Assembly (NCBI GenBank): GCA_030267565.1
Contig: BRXU01000007.1
Location: forward strand, 62,001 to 126,000
DNA: 64,000 nt
Origin: Pleodorina starrii
Lineage: Eukaryota; Chlorophyta; Chlorophyceae; Chlamydomonadales; Volvocaceae
Reading direction: 5' to 3'
Positions 22,001 through 34,200 of the stretch are shown in pieces. Positions within the stretch are counted from its first letter, which is position 1. Every line of letters begins with the position of its first letter. The notes below the pieces were generated by a model. It was not told the origin of the DNA. It saw only the letters and a list, made by a program, of their open reading frames with translations, and did no database searches. The position numbers and the translations under genes are program-made.

Positions 22001-23305
22001 CCGCCAGGCGAGGCGGCGGCGGCGGCGGCGTAGCCGCCGCCGCGGGCGCTGGGACCGGTACCAGCGCCGGTGGCGGCGGTGGGGCCGGTGCTGCCGCTGC
22101 GAGTCGGTTTTCTTCGGAGGACCTGCGCAACCTCAAGGCGCGGATCCAGACGATGCCAGGGCTGGTGGTGGAGGCGAGGTGCAGGTGGGTGGCTGGGTGG
22201 CTGACTGGGGGGGGGGGTGGCTGACCGGGGGGGGCCCGGTGGTGGTTTCCCACACGGGCTTGTTGTAGCCTTGTACCGCATCCGTCACCAATGTCCGGAG
22301 GCGCCGCCCTCCGAACGACGCTCCTTGCTGCCTTCACTGCCCTCGCCGTCGTTGACACCACACCACACCCCGCCACACCACACCCCGCCATACAACACTC
22401 CCAGCACACTCCCCCCACCAACACTCTCCACCACGTCTTGCAGAGTGCGCCACATGGTGACCCGCATGTGCCGCGCGAGGCTGGGACTGCGGCCGCAACT
22501 CCACCGCCACCCCTCCACATCGGCGACTCCGGGCAGCCACACGCCACTCGCGACAACGCAAACAGCCGCAGCAGCAACAACAACAACAACAACCACAGCC
22601 GCCAAAGTTCGACCAGGCTCCGGAGCCGGCCGACCTCCGCCGTCGCCGTCGCCGTCGCCGCCACAGCAGCAGCAAACGCCGCAACCGCACCGGCCCAACC
22701 ACCACCACCCCCCGGCGGATGGAGGTGATGAGCTGATGCTGTGCTTCTCAGTCAGCGGCCATGTCGCCGCCGTGAGGTTGCAGTCGCAGTGGCAGTGGCC
22801 ATCGCAGCTGCATCCGGCGGCGGCGGCGGCGCCGCCGCTGGCGAAGCTGGCTCGGCTGCAATACGCCTTCAACTCCCTGGACGCCGCCGATACGGCACTG
22901 CTGACGGGGATTGACACGGACAGCTACTGCCACAACTACAGTTGGCCGCTGCTGGTACCCCGGCAGACGGCGGCGGGGGCGGGCCTCGCCGGCGCAGGCC
23001 CAGCGGCGGCGGCGGCGGCGAACGACGACGAGGACGAGCATGTGGCGCTGGAGGCAGAGGCGGAGGCGCTAGCGGTGGGCTGTGTGGACGGGTCGGTGAT
23101 GCGGCTGTTGCTGGCGGCGGCGGAGGCGCAGCTGCGGCGCGACGCCGAGGGAGGCGGCGGTGGTGGTGGCGGTGGTGGCGGAGGTGGCGGGGCTCGGGTC
23201 GCGGCGCTGCTGCGGCGGTTGGCGCGGGAGGTGACGGGGGCGGCGGACCTCGGGGCACTGGTGGGGCTGCTGCAGCGGAGCAGCCTGGCGGGGACCAGCG
23301 GCTGA
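9131..23305 (+). CDS. CPSF-A / DDB1-CPSF160-SF3B3 superfamily beta-propeller protein, 2196 aa
   Basis: Seventeen exons close in phase: 9131-9941, 10532-10651, 11441-11759, 12448-12881, 13897-14201, 14467-14743, 15186-15301, 15765-16016, 16460-16543, 17078-17144, 17528-18508, 18770-19687, 20216-20433, 20592-21017, 21419-21557, 21923-22184 and 22444-23305. Superfamily members are three-propeller scaffolds in CUL4 ubiquitin ligases, splicing (SF3b) or mRNA 3'-end processing. Matching features are LIASCGRNAAGRLVRARLAA (exon 7; compare the GSLRIIRNGI strand), a LLVADVAGQRLVQVTQAGVR stretch (exons 9-10), GETIHAFAYH (exons 11-12, like LGETPRRIAYQ) and LAGDYLGSVTVMRLV followed by HGLAVLRR (exons 14-15). 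The protein is about twice DDB1 length because Gly/Ala/Gln/Asp-rich runs are inserted between strands. The overall form resembles the plant DDB1-like CPSF-A protein At3g11960 rather than DDB1, CPSF160 or SF3B3 themselves; that finer assignment is from memory and uncertain. Confidence 0.85.
12940..12998 (+). repeat. CGCAGCGRAGGGACGG...GGCGTTAGCGA dispersed motif
   Basis: GGAGATAACGCAGCGAAGGG, then ACGGAGACGGCGTTAGCGAG, shortly after the donor of CPSF-A-like intron 4. Related copies are at about 903-935 and 1918-1960 (helicase introns), 23890-23940 (3' UTR) and 43328-43350. Confidence 0.6.
13440..13525 (-). other. tRNA-like fragment (T-arm/B-box) in intron 4 of the CPSF-A-like gene
   Basis: On the minus strand 13482-13498 reads GTGGGTTCGAATCTCAC, a five-pair T stem around a TTCGAAT loop that fits a pol III B box. 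A D-arm-like CGTCTAGTGGTACGCG lies directly 5' of it. There is no room for an anticodon arm and no pairing acceptor stem, so this is not a functional tRNA. A tRNA-derived SINE remnant is the likeliest explanation. Confidence 0.45.
15158..15169. repeat. GACCCATGGGTC palindrome
   Basis: Perfect 12-bp palindrome in intron 6 of the CPSF-A-like gene, 16 bp before exon 7. It begins the 135-bp segment that is also found at 58492-58626. Seven further copies of GACCCAYGGGTC occur in the window. Confidence 0.8.
15533..15643 (+). repeat. Two intronic-repeat cores in one intron
   Basis: GGCCTTTACGTGGATAACC (15535-15553) and GGCCTATACGTGGATAACC (15625-15643) lie in intron 7 of the CPSF-A-like gene, in sense orientation. 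Each is accompanied nearby by a GGAGCATAT...TCC(C)T motif (15501 and 15563). Confidence 0.8.
17215..17310 (+). repeat. GGGGC pentanucleotide microsatellite
   Basis: About 18 GGGGC units, a few altered to AGGGC, lie on the coding strand just after a GGGT array at the donor of CPSF-A-like intron 10. Dense G4 runs could form quadruplexes. Confidence 0.9.
19824..20138 (+). repeat. Intronic repeat, second long copy plus a partial copy
   Basis: In CPSF-A-like intron 12 a partial copy (GGCCTATCCGTGGCTATCCG followed by TGGATAAG, 19825-19852) precedes a long copy at 20010-20138, which aligns with 3250-3390 and ends in GGCCTATACGTGGATAACC 78 bp before exon 13. Confidence 0.75.
21228..21252 (+). repeat. 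Intronic repeat core, variant
   Basis: GGCCTATACGTGGATATCAC followed by TCCCTGA lies in intron 14 of the CPSF-A-like gene. It fuses the GTGGATA core to the ATATCACTCCCTGA motif otherwise seen at 15563 and 57361. Confidence 0.7.
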
Positions 23306-24028
23306 AAAAAAGGATGGAGCGCGAGGGATCGGAGGGGAAAGGAAGGAGGGGAGTGGTGAGGACGAGGCGACAAGGCCTGTCATACTGCGCTTGCACGTGT
23401 TCTGGGCAGCAGAGCGGCGGCTGCGAAGATGCGGTGGAGACGTTGGAATTTGGGCAGGTGCCAGAAGCCCAGGTGCCAGGAGCCCAGCATGCGGTGAACC
23501 AGCGGCGGCTACTACCGGTATGATACTTGTCATTGGGGTGGTGCGGTGTCCGTTGAATATCAACACTCATATGCGTGCTGGTGGGCCCCAGCAGGTTGTA
23601 GCACTAGCTGGCGCTGATGATTGAAACATATAAGGCGAGCTGCGCCCACCCGCAAGCGCGCGTGGAGTGCGGCGGAGACGGCGGGTGGCGGATATTGTGA
23701 CCCATGGGTCGGTGGGCGGGAGGGTTGATCTCCCGCCTTCCTCCACTTTCCTCCGTTTGCTGCCCGAGGTAACACACATGCGCTTGTCATGCTGCGATGT
23801 GACCACCCGACGCAAATGAGCGATTGAGCGAAACGGTTGTGTTGCGCCTTTCTTCTCCCCGGGTGCATACATGGGGAGTATGAAGAGAATTTCGCAGCGG
23901 AAAAGGAAACGGCGTTAGCGAACGGACGGCGTTAGCGACTTGGGGACGGGCAGGATTCAGGCCGTTGCGTGGAACGAGGCGGCGGGACGTAGGGCGGAAC
24001 GAGGCGGCGGCGTGGATTGGCGTAAAGT
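23306..24028 (+). other. 3' UTR of the CPSF-A-like gene
   Basis: No coding sequence was recognised. It holds a GACCCATGGGTC palindrome (23699-23710) and a double copy of the GGCGTTAGCGA motif (23890-23940). Confidence 0.5.
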
Positions 24029-24033
24029 TGTAA
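24029..24033 (+). terminator. TGTAA polyadenylation signal, CPSF-A-like gene
   Basis: This is the first plus-strand TGTAA I saw after the stop at 23305. It implies a 3' UTR of about 740 nt, long but plausible for volvocine genes. Confidence 0.4.
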
Positions 24034-24346
24034 CGCTGCGCGGTTCATCAAGGCATAGCGTGAGCACCCTCTAGCGTGGCATGAGCAAGCGCGTCGCCTT
24101 TGGCATCCGAATGGCCCACTGCTCCCAAACCGTGCGAGGGCGTCCAACTTATTACAGGGGGCTGTAGATGTCCCTCCCACGTCCCACCCAATGGCTCGTT
24201 CAGGGCGTCGGAGCTGGCCCGTGCACTGCAGCGGATGCCGCCAGGGCGAAGGAAAGCGCGACCGGGCCCGACAGCACTAGCCACACACAAGCGCGCGCAG
24301 GGGACTGAGCAGAGGGTCCCGTGAACCGGGACCCGCCTTCCGCCCC

Positions 24347-24351
24347 TTACA
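24347..24351 (-). terminator. TGTAA polyadenylation signal, first alcohol dehydrogenase
   Basis: TTACA on the plus strand, TGTAA in transcript sense. It lies about 785 nt beyond the stop at 25134 and faces the CPSF-A-like gene's signal. About 310 bp separate the two; I see nothing else there. Confidence 0.35.
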
Positions 24352-25133
24352 AGAGCTGCTAACAAGCTTATCATCCGGCGCAAAGCATGAAGTACGGTAG
24401 CAAACCAAGATACGTCGTCTCTCGCGTGTGCACCGGCGTGCACCGAACCCACATACTCGGTGAGAAAGCCAAAGAATAAAAACAAGATGCCTCAAAAATC
24501 ATCAAACTAAGTGGTATGGTATTTCCTCTGATCTCACAGCGGACATTCGTACACCGTACTTGCACTGCACATGCACCCTATTTTGCATCACGGCCTTATC
24601 ATTAAAGTGCCACCCAGCACCCACACCCCGTGCCGCCAAGAGAAAAGGGATATAAAAAGGGAATCGAATATGGAACTTTATTACCGGTATGCTTAGCGGG
24701 AAAGCGGCCGCAAAACAAACGCAAGCCACAACTCAACAGCTGTAGCCGTACCTCCACGTCCGGACTGCCAAACGCAGCACGCTGCCAACCTGTCACAGCA
24801 CGCAGTCGCCACGCTGCGCAGCGCCCCAGCACACGCCCGTGCGCAACCTCCCGACATGCATCGAACTCCGCGTCTTGCTCCTCCTTTGCAAGCGCTCTGC
24901 CGAAGCCCAAACCCGCATCATGCCGATCAAGTACAGGGCAGTGAACCCATGCAAGGCTCACTGTATCCACGCCTGCGCGCGCGCGTGGGCTACTCGCCTT
25001 CAAATTAGCATGAATCACAACACATATGCACCTAATGACTCCGCTCTTAAGTCACGAGCGGAAGCCACACAGCTGCATCTTCAAGGGGTCGTGCACGAAA
25101 AGAATTCACGAAATCACTTTTGAAACGAGTTTT

Positions 25134-28100
25134 TCACTGCCAGTCGGAGGTGAGTACGACACGGTAGCGGGCCTTGCCGTCCGCCACGTGCTGCATCGCC
25201 TCGTTGATCTGTGGACGGACGGGGAGGGGGTCAGGGAGATGATTGGGAGGGTCAGGGAGCAGGCAGGGAGGGCAACATCATGTACACCACGCCGTACCCC
25301 AGGACGGGGACGCGAGCTGCAGAACAACGCGGCGGCCGTAATGACGCCATGCGTCTCCCCCTGCGCATGAGCACAACTATCCGCCGAGCGGCGCGCGCAC
25401 AAATGCGCCAAACGCGGCCACTGTTGTCGAGAGTCTCGAGAACAACGCGACGGCCCGTCTGGCGCGGCAGTCCGGACCCCCAGGGTTTCCGGCCCCGGCG
25501 AACGCCCCTCGCCCTTCGCTCGCATACCGGTACTGCTCACCTGCCAGACCGGCCGTGTTTCCCGCCCAGTTAGCATGCCGGCGGGCAAGACAGGCCAATC
25601 CCACTGCCGCCTCAGCTTTGTCCCCCGCATCTCTCACTTCCCGCAACCGTCCCAACCCTGCGTCCCATCCGCGCCCCATCAAGCTACGCCACCAACCTTT
25701 GCCATCGGCCATTCCTCCACCAGCGGCTTGACTCCGTGCACCGCCGAGAAGTCCAACATCTCCTGCATGTCGGCACGGCCGCCCACGATGGAGCCCACCA
25801 CGTGCTTCTGACCGAACACCAGGTCCTGCAGGGGCACGTGCATCACCGCACCACCGCCGGGGATGCCCACCTGCGCGGCGCAGCGCAACCGACCGATGAA
25901 GCAGCACGGGGATGAGAACCGGGGCAACGCACACAGACGAGTTATTTGCGACCACGCCCAGTGTCACCGTATGCAAAGCCGCCAGCTACTGAGCTGTTCT
26001 TTCCGTGGTTCAGCGCTTTCCGCAGAGGACTGCCCAACTTGCCAAATGTGATCGGTCCCCCGCCCCGCCAAGCCCCCAGACCCCGACCAGGATTCCATAC
26101 ACCCAGCCAGCCACCTGTCGTACACTCACCTGCACCAGCGTTCCGTCCACCTTGAGGCAGGCCATGAGGTCAGCGGTGGACACGTCAGCGCTGACGGTGT
26201 TGATCAGGATGTCGTACTTGCCCTGAGGGGGAGGGAGGCGGGAGGTGTAGAGATGACGATGTGGGGCTTGCGGTTTGGATTGGGTCGGGATACATGCCGC
26301 ATTGGAATTCGGGCAAGCTCCCAGCTGCGAGTTGATCCGGAACCTAGTTGTGGTTGTTGCAGCCGAGTTGATTGGGTCCGCTTGATAAGAATCTCGGATA
26401 GCATCAAGTTAAGACAGCACACGCTCCCAACCCCAAAATCTTCGGGGCCATCCCACAAAACCTTCGGGGCCAATTCCCGAGCAATCTGCGGTCACACTCC
26501 CGGTCGCTCTCGCGGAACCCGCCAGAGGGCCACCCGGCCTCTTGCCATCGCCCTTGTTTCAACGGTCCACTGGTTGGCACTCACGCGCAGCTTGTCCTTG
26601 TCGCGGCCCCAGACGGCGAAGTGATCGGCTCCCATCATGTGGGTCTCGGCCTCCTGCGGACGTGGTGCCGCGAGGGGGAAGCAGGCGGGAAAGCAGGCAG
26701 GTGGACAACCGAAACCAAAGCTACAATGTTTGCGACAGCCAGCTTCAGCTGGGGACAACGCGTGAAATCCGCATGAGGATACAAAGACGAAATACCTCTT
26801 CATACCCAAGGCGGCCCCTGTTGAGAGTTCCACCCCTGGAGCGCACCTTGTCCTGGTGTCCCGAGATGGCGGTCACCTCGGCTCCCATCTTGTGCGCGTA
26901 CTGCAGCGCCAGGTGGCCCAGACCGCCCACCCCGAACACCGCCACGCTGGTGTTGGGGTGACGGATGTGGGCCCTGCAGCAGGCGGGACAAGGCAAGAGC
27001 GTGCAGGTGGTCAAGTACGGCACATTGTAGGGAAGTTGGCAGCGGGTGCAGAGCCCCCGTCGTCGACAGATCTATCTACGCCCTGCTCTAGGCTCGCGGA
27101 GAACAGTTACAACCGCCCTGCCCTACCCCTCCTGCCCGCCTCCTAACACGCTGGCTCCGCCTCACCTCAGCGGCGCGTACACGGTGATGCCGGCACACAG
27201 CAGCGGTGCGGCGGATGCGGAGTCCAGGCCCTCGGGGATGGAGTACGCGAAGTCGGCGTTGACGCGGCACACCTCCTGAAAGCCGCCGTGGTTGCCTGCG
27301 TGCACGATGGCCATGGGTCGGGGGAAAGGGAAGCCCGTGCGAAATGACGTCGGGTTGGGGACTGGCGTCCCAAAAGGCCACGGAGCGCGAGAAAGGGCAA
27401 AGAAACAAACAGGAAGCAACGGTGGGTCGACCCGCACAGCGCAGTGCGGGTCCCCGGAAATGGGCCCCAAAGAAGGATAAGGCACTCTTTACGACTCTCG
27501 GTGAGGCACAGGCACATCATCGAAGCCCGTCATCATCAACCTGCCCTCATGAACCCCTCATGAACCCCTCATGAACACAACACGCACAATACCATCTGGG
27601 TCCGACTATATGTAGCATCAACCCTGATAACCAACAAAGCCAAACTCTAGCACGAAACACATGAAGTCATCCGAACCTGTAAGCGCGCACGCAACCCACA
27701 TCGCACCCCAGCGTGTGGGTCGAGCTCGCTGCTACATGCCACCCGTGCGCTTACCCATGACGATGAGTCCCGTGTATCCCTTCTCGCAGATGTTCTCCTC
27801 GCCGCGTTTGCAGTTGGAGCACACACGGCACGAGTTGCTGATCCAGCCCACGCCCGCGCGGTCGCCGGGGCGCAGACCCGTCACGTCGGAGCCGACCGCC
27901 ACCACCTCGCCCACCACCTCGTGGCCGGGGATGAAGGGGAAGGCGGACACGCCCCAGTCGTTGTCCTGGGAGGGGGAGGGAGGAGGGAGATTGATTGATG
28001 TGGGTCGGGAGGCAAATGATTACAACGGGTTAGGGCAGCTCGGGCGCCAGTTCAAAGGGCAGTGCTAAGAGGGACGATCCTCGTCGTTGCGCGTTAGGGC

Positions 28101-29071
28101 AGGAGCCGGCGGGTGATGGGTGTATAGGAGCCAGGGAAGGAATGAGTCGAAGGTTGGGAACGCCTTCAGAACAAGTTGGGGGGGGGGCTGGGGCTTCACA
28201 GCGCGCGAAAACGGGGTGTCGGGCATTAGGCAAGCGTCGTGAGACGCAGCGCTGAAAGTCCAAAAAACCTTGGGGGACCTGTAGGGGAGGTGAAAACTTC
28301 AAACGTGATTCGCGGCCGGCGGCCATGAGCTGCGAGGACGCGGCGGTTTGTCCGCATGTCCGACTGTTCGCATGTCCGACTGGATTTCTGCAACGAACAG
28401 GTTTTACGCCGCGGCTGCGCGCGGGAAGGACCACCTACCCTCATGTGCATGTCGGTGTGGCACAGGCCGTTGTGCGTGACGCGGATGTCCACCTCGTGCG
28501 GCTGCAGCTCGCCGACCTGGTAGGTCCACGGCGTGAGCTTGGCCTTGGCCTCCGAGACGGCCCAACCGCGGCGGGAGAGCAGCTTCTTGTTGGTCTCCTG
28601 GAAGCCTTCCTTGTCGGTCGCCATGAACTTGCAGACGGCCGAATCGCGCTGTCCATTATTAGCTCCATGGGAGCTAAACGGCCGACTGCAAGGGGCAAAC
28701 GAGCAAACAATCGGAGCGTTAGGTCGGACTGTTGTGCGTCAAAATTAAGTAGGATGCTTGCGATGTGCCTTCTGCGCGTAACAGAGACCTCTCCAAATGC
28801 CCTTCAGTACATACGGCAGAAGCCAACATGTTGCCGACAAATGCGGCATGTTACGCAAACATAGAACGGTCCTCACCTCAGACAAATCTTGGGGGAAGCC
28901 TTCGCTCGAAACGCGCGAGAGAAGGGAAACGAAAGTCGATGCGGGTTCCGAGAGAGAGGTCAACAGCCAGCAACACGGAGCAGCAATTTGCCTTGCCTGA
29001 ACGAGACGCCCCGAGTTCGAAGCCTTTTTGCAAGGCGTAGCCTTCAGGGAGCCAGCTCCGATCGAATTCAT
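25134..29071 (-). CDS. Zinc-dependent alcohol dehydrogenase, cinnamyl-alcohol-dehydrogenase type (copy 1)
   Basis: Core exons in transcript order: 28439-28624, 27755-27965, 27166-27295, 26847-26973, 26585-26653, 26130-26222, 25697-25870 and 25134-25208. They encode 354 residues from ATG 28624. Medium-chain dehydrogenases of this type interconvert aldehydes and alcohols with NADP(H). Visible ligands are the catalytic zinc residues Cys55 (NGLCHTD), His77-Glu78 (PGHE) and Cys166 (PLLCAG), structural-zinc Cys108/111/114/122, and GVGGLG at 190-195. A preceding exon, 28877-29071 (65 codons, donor GTGAGG), is conserved in the second copy. With an AAG acceptor before TTC ATG (exon extended to 28627) it gives about 420 residues with a Ser/Arg/Ala-rich presequence. 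A TATA box at 29152-29159 supports that start. The core is certain; the upstream exon is inferred. Confidence 0.85.
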
Positions 29072-29151
29072 GTTGCAAAATGTTCCGGAAAGGCTGGAGG
29101 AAGGCGCGAGATGCAGGATGCGGGCAATATCAGATAGGATACGGTTAATCA

Positions 29152-29159
29152 CTTATATA
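29152..29159 (-). promoter_or_regulatory. TATA box, alcohol dehydrogenase copy 1
   Basis: TATATAAG in transcript sense, about 80 bp upstream of ATG 29071, inside a locally AT-rich stretch. The second copy has TTATATAA about 60 bp before the corresponding ATG, and that agreement is why I favour these starts. Confidence 0.5.
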
Positions 29160-30831
29160 GAATCTAAATTTAAAGCCACTCCAGAGTATTTATATATTTT
29201 AACGAGTACGGTTGACTGCACAAAGCCGTACATGGCAAAACCCGAGCTTTATGGATGAATGGGAATCGTTATGGGGACATTTGATTAAATGCAACCGAGA
29301 GCCGTATCGTCCATTTCGGAGGGTTGCCACTCTTATAGCCGCTCAGCAGTACAGCAGCTCTAAGCCGAACCCAGGCATCCGAACCTAAGGGCAACTGCCC
29401 ATGCATATAATATAAGTCTGAGAACTGATTGGGCCCAATGTCAACTTCGTGTGCGTGCATAAGCCTAGTTACCCAACGCCCCCACACGAGCTCGACACCG
29501 CGTAACCAAATTGCGTAACGAATCCTCACAAGCCCTAAAAAGCTTCGTCCAGCTCATCGACGGCAAAATTTGCTTGCGATTCTAGCCAATGCATATTCAG
29601 TCTCTTATGTTCGGCTTGTATTGCTAGGCCTCATCAGACATGGTCCTTCAAGGCAACCATCGAAGTCTGGGGCGGGACTGCTGCCCTGGGGATTGCAGTG
29701 AGGCCGATTCACGGCACCGCAGGGAAGCACCGCTTAGAGGACATCCAGTACTGAGTGTCGGAGACCGACTGAGATAACGCCAACTGACACCCGCCACAAC
29801 AACCACGTGCGGCTTCGCGACAGCGAGCCATATCTTCGATAAATTGTCGACAATAAACCATATAATAAAATACTGTAGATGTACCACTGCAGTAGTTGGC
29901 GATACTTCCTTGGCGAGGGCCGCGAGCGAGGCAGGCAACTACAGCAGAACACCTCGTGGGATAGGGCGGGTGCCATTGCTTATAATGTTTTCACACTGCG
30001 GTTCATGTCCCAGTCCTGGCTAGATGTAGATACTAAATTCTTGTCTCGCCCACAAACTTCAAGCATCGAGTGATCTGTCCTTGCGTTCACATTGGTCTAT
30101 CACTCAGCCGCCTAATAATCACACTCATTACACCTGCCCCAATCGACTACGTATGCGACGCTGTAGTCTGTCGAAGATGAATTTGTATGCGTCACAATTG
30201 CCTGCTGACTCGCGCCTGCTCGCGCAGGCTCGCGCAGCCTTGTATCCCCCCACGCATGTCTGTACGGAGGCGGAACAGCATTTTTCATCGTTGCATTACA
30301 GTACAATAACAAGCAGAGTAGCAGTTTTCACCCTCCCCCACACTCTGTTGGCAGCGAACCGCGGAAGGAAATTGGCGAACCCCCATTTTTCCTCCCCGCA
30401 TGCTACCATACGTACCAAACGAGAATCCGGAATGAACGAAATCCAAATAAAGCTTCAGCCGAACTACATGCCTGCATGTTGGATGTAGCGCTACCTATCT
30501 ACCTACATGCTTGCTACTTGCATCACGACCTGTGGCATGTACGTACACAGCAGCATGCACGCTCGCTGCACAGCGGGGGCCAGCTATATCATATATATCT
30601 TATCTTCACGGTTGTACACAGCACACGAGTGATATCTCTACTTCCGAGAATGTTGTTATCGACAAGGCATGAAAGGTGAGAAAGTCGAGCTCGAACGTCA
30701 TATTTACGCCATGTGTACGCACGTGCACAAAAGACCAGCATCTGATGCGACTTCCTACCACCTACCGCCCTACCACCTACCACCTACCACCTGCCACCTA
30801 CCGCCCTGCCAGAACACAGATCCTACGTGCA
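29160..30831. other. AT-richer intergenic region between the duplicated dehydrogenases
   Basis: About 1.7 kb with clearly lower GC than the genes. Short ORFs are present but none has recognisable motifs or gene-like composition. I see no feature beyond the flanking promoter and polyadenylation signals. Confidence 0.5.
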
Positions 30832-30836
30832 TTACA
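30832..30836 (-). terminator. TGTAA polyadenylation signal, alcohol dehydrogenase copy 2
   Basis: TTACA on the plus strand, about 385 nt beyond the stop codon at 31221. Confidence 0.4.
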
Positions 30837-31220
30837 AAATAAGGGTACACTGACAGCTACGTAGCTGCAGCACACCAGTCAACATCACGATATATGGACA
30901 ACGACATCACCGCGTCGATGCACAGCTCGCCCAGCACGCCCGAGAACCTGCCCACGCATGCACAACCCAGAGTGGTACGAAGACATGCATTGGGCACTAC
31001 CATTTAAACCATGCACACATCCCCGTTTGGGCAGCAGTTATACCTCCTGCCATCGAAAAGATTTCGGGGTGGCCTAACGGAGGATACATCCAGGGCCCAT
31101 CCACAGACAGCCGAGTGATCCGAGTGATCGAGCTTGATTCTGGCGGCGGTTTCCACCCCTCGTGCCCGTGTATGCCTGTATACCAACGCAACGATGTACG
31201 GCAATCAACTGCCGATTTCC

Positions 31221-34200
31221 TCACTGCCAGTCGGAGGTGAGAACGACACGGTAGCGCGCCTTGCCGTCCACCACGTACTGCATCGCCTCGTTAATCTGGA
31301 AGGACCGAGGGACGAGAAGAGGTGCCGGGAGGGGCAGGGTGCGTGGATGGAAGAAATGAATGACAACCAGCATCTCCACGCATCATTAACGACTCCAGAT
31401 CGGAGATTGCGGGCACGCTCAACCTCGTAACTTCATATAGCGTACCGTACCTGGCACAGTGACCCATTGCCGCACAGCCTGCCTGTCGCGCAGCCATTCA
31501 AAGACACCGTTCCGGCATTCGGGGCATTCTGAATGACCCCATGCTTTCCGCCCGCACGTACAGACCCCGCCTGGGTCCCACCCAACCCTGCGCCCAATCC
31601 GCCTCCCATCGAAAGCTACGCCACCCACCTTTGCCATCGGCCATTCCTCCACCAGCGGCTTGACTCCGTGCACCGCCGAGAAGTCCAACATCTCCTGCAT
31701 GTCGGCGCGGCCGCCTACGATGGAGCCCACCACCCGCTTCTGACCGAACACCAGGTCCTGCAGGGGCACGTGCATCACCGCACCACCGCCGGGGATGCCC
31801 ACCTGCACAGCACAACACGACCGGCCAATGAAACAGCACGTACGGCGGGGATCCGGGATGGAAGCGTCACATAAGCGATGGAGCGAGAAAGCGGCGGAGG
31901 CGGCCACGCACGGTCAACCCCACGCCCATGACACACGAGGAGGCTGATGACATTCCGTCAGGTGGATGGGTGATGTGCGTGTTTAGTAGCCACCTGCCCA
32001 GTCAACAAACTCCTCCCCAGTCAACAGACCCCGACCAAGAACCCATTTACCCAGCCAGCCACCTGTCGTACACTCACCTGCACCAGCGTTCCGTCCACCT
32101 TGAGGCAGGCCATGAGGTCAGCGGTGGACACGTCAGCGCTGACGGTGTTGATCAGGATGTCGTACTTGCCCTGAGGGGGAGGGAAATACATGTAAAAAGA
32201 GTGGTTATTGCTTATTGACACGGGTATGCAAAGCAACGACGGCCCTCCCCGAGACCCGACCCGCCATCCGCGGCACATCCATCCATCCATCCATGCATCC
32301 AACCATCTATCCATCCATCCATCGCGGAACACCCACGACCGTGCACGTGCGACACACCCCGAAGCAACACCCGTCCCCATGGCTTGTAAAGTGCGATTCG
32401 GTGGGGTAAGACACGGTGCGGTACGGTAGATACGGCACGGTACAGCACTCACGCGCAGCTTGTCCTTGTCGCGACCCCAGACGGCGAAGTGGTTGGCTCC
32501 CATCGTGTAAGTCTCGGTCTCCTGCGGTTGTACAGCCGCGAGGGTGCAGCAGGCGGGAAAGCAGGCAAATGGGCAGAGGAAGAGTCAAGGTACAACGTTC
32601 GGTTGCAACTCCAGGAAACAGTAGTAGATACAACCTATCCACATGACGCCGCACGCAAAGCCAAACTTCTGCCGAGCCCTTCTGAAGTAGGAGGCAGAGC
32701 TGATGCAGACCCGTCCTAGGGGTGTTAAATGAGCAACCACTGCCCCCCCGGCCCTGCGACTTCTCCCGGAGCGGACCTTGTCCTGGCGTCCCGAGATGGC
32801 GGTCACCTCGGCTCCCATCTTGTGCGCGTACTGCAGCGCCAGGTGGCCCAGACCGCCCACCCCGAACACCGCCACGCTGGTGTTGGGGTGACGGATGTGG
32901 GCCCTGCAGCAAGCACGACAAGGCCAGAGCGTGCAGTGGTAAAGTACGGCACAATGTACGGCGTGTTACGGCAGATGGCAGCGGGTGCAGAGCTTACATG
33001 CGCTAGCAACGGAGGAATGCAGCGTATCCAGCCCCCGTCCCCGATCGACCTACGCCCCTGCTCTGGGCTCGCGGAGAACCGTTATGACCGCCCTGCCCCG
33101 CCCCTCCTGCCCGCTTCCTAACACGCTGACTCCGCCTCACCTCAGCGGCGCGTACACGGTGATGCCGGCACACAGCAGCGGTGCGGCGGAGGCGGAGTCC
33201 AGACCCTCGGGGATGGAGTACGCGAAGTCGGCGTTGACGCGGCACACCTCTTGGAAGCCGCCGTGGTTGCCTGCGCGCATGAGGCCATGGGTCGGGGGCA
33301 AGGGAAACCGGTTGGGGACTTGCGCCGCGCCGTGAAAGACCGAAGGGGCGCAAGGAATGGCAAACCACGAAACAGGCGGCATGCAACAAGGGCTTCACCC
33401 GCACAGCGCAGAGCACGTCCCAGGAGTCCCGAAGAAGTACTGTACGAGGAGTCCCGAAGAAGGAGTCCCGAAGGAGTCCCGAAGGAGTCCCGAAGAAGTC
33501 CCGAAGGAGTCCCGAAGAAGTACTGTACGAGGAGACTAGACGTAGACGTAGATGTACTACCGGTACACGAAGGCATGGTGGCTACATCTATCGCGGCAGT
33601 AAAATGCAAATTTGACAGCACGCGGCACGCTGACGGCCCGTCGACTGTCTTGTTGTGTCGTTGACTGAAATCTATGTGGGTCGGCGCCAGCCATCAACAC
33701 CATAACACACCAAGCACAATACCATCTGGTCCGAGTGTATGTAGCAGCAAAAAGATCTTCAACAAAGCCAAACTCTAGTAAGAAACACACAACATCGTCC
33801 GAACCGGTAGGCGCGCACGCAACCCACATCGCACTCCAGCGTGTCCTGTCACACGTATGCTTACCCATGACGATAAGTCCCGTGTATCCCTTCTCGCAGA
33901 TGTTCTCCTCGCCGCGTTTGCAGTTGGCGCAAACACGGCACGAGTTACTGATCCAGCCCACACCCGCGCGGTCGCCGGGGCACAGACCCGTCACGTCAGA
34001 GCCGACCGCCACCACCTCGCCCACCACCTCGTGGCCGGGGATGAAGGGGAAGGCGGACACGCCCCAGTCGTTGTCCTGGGAGGGGGAGGGAGGAGGGATG
34101 AAAAAGAGAAGGGAAGGGTCAGCAGATCATGGAAGGGGGATTGGCACCTACGTAAGAAGAGGAATATGGGTCGGGCAGCAACTGTATCAAGGGAAGAAAC

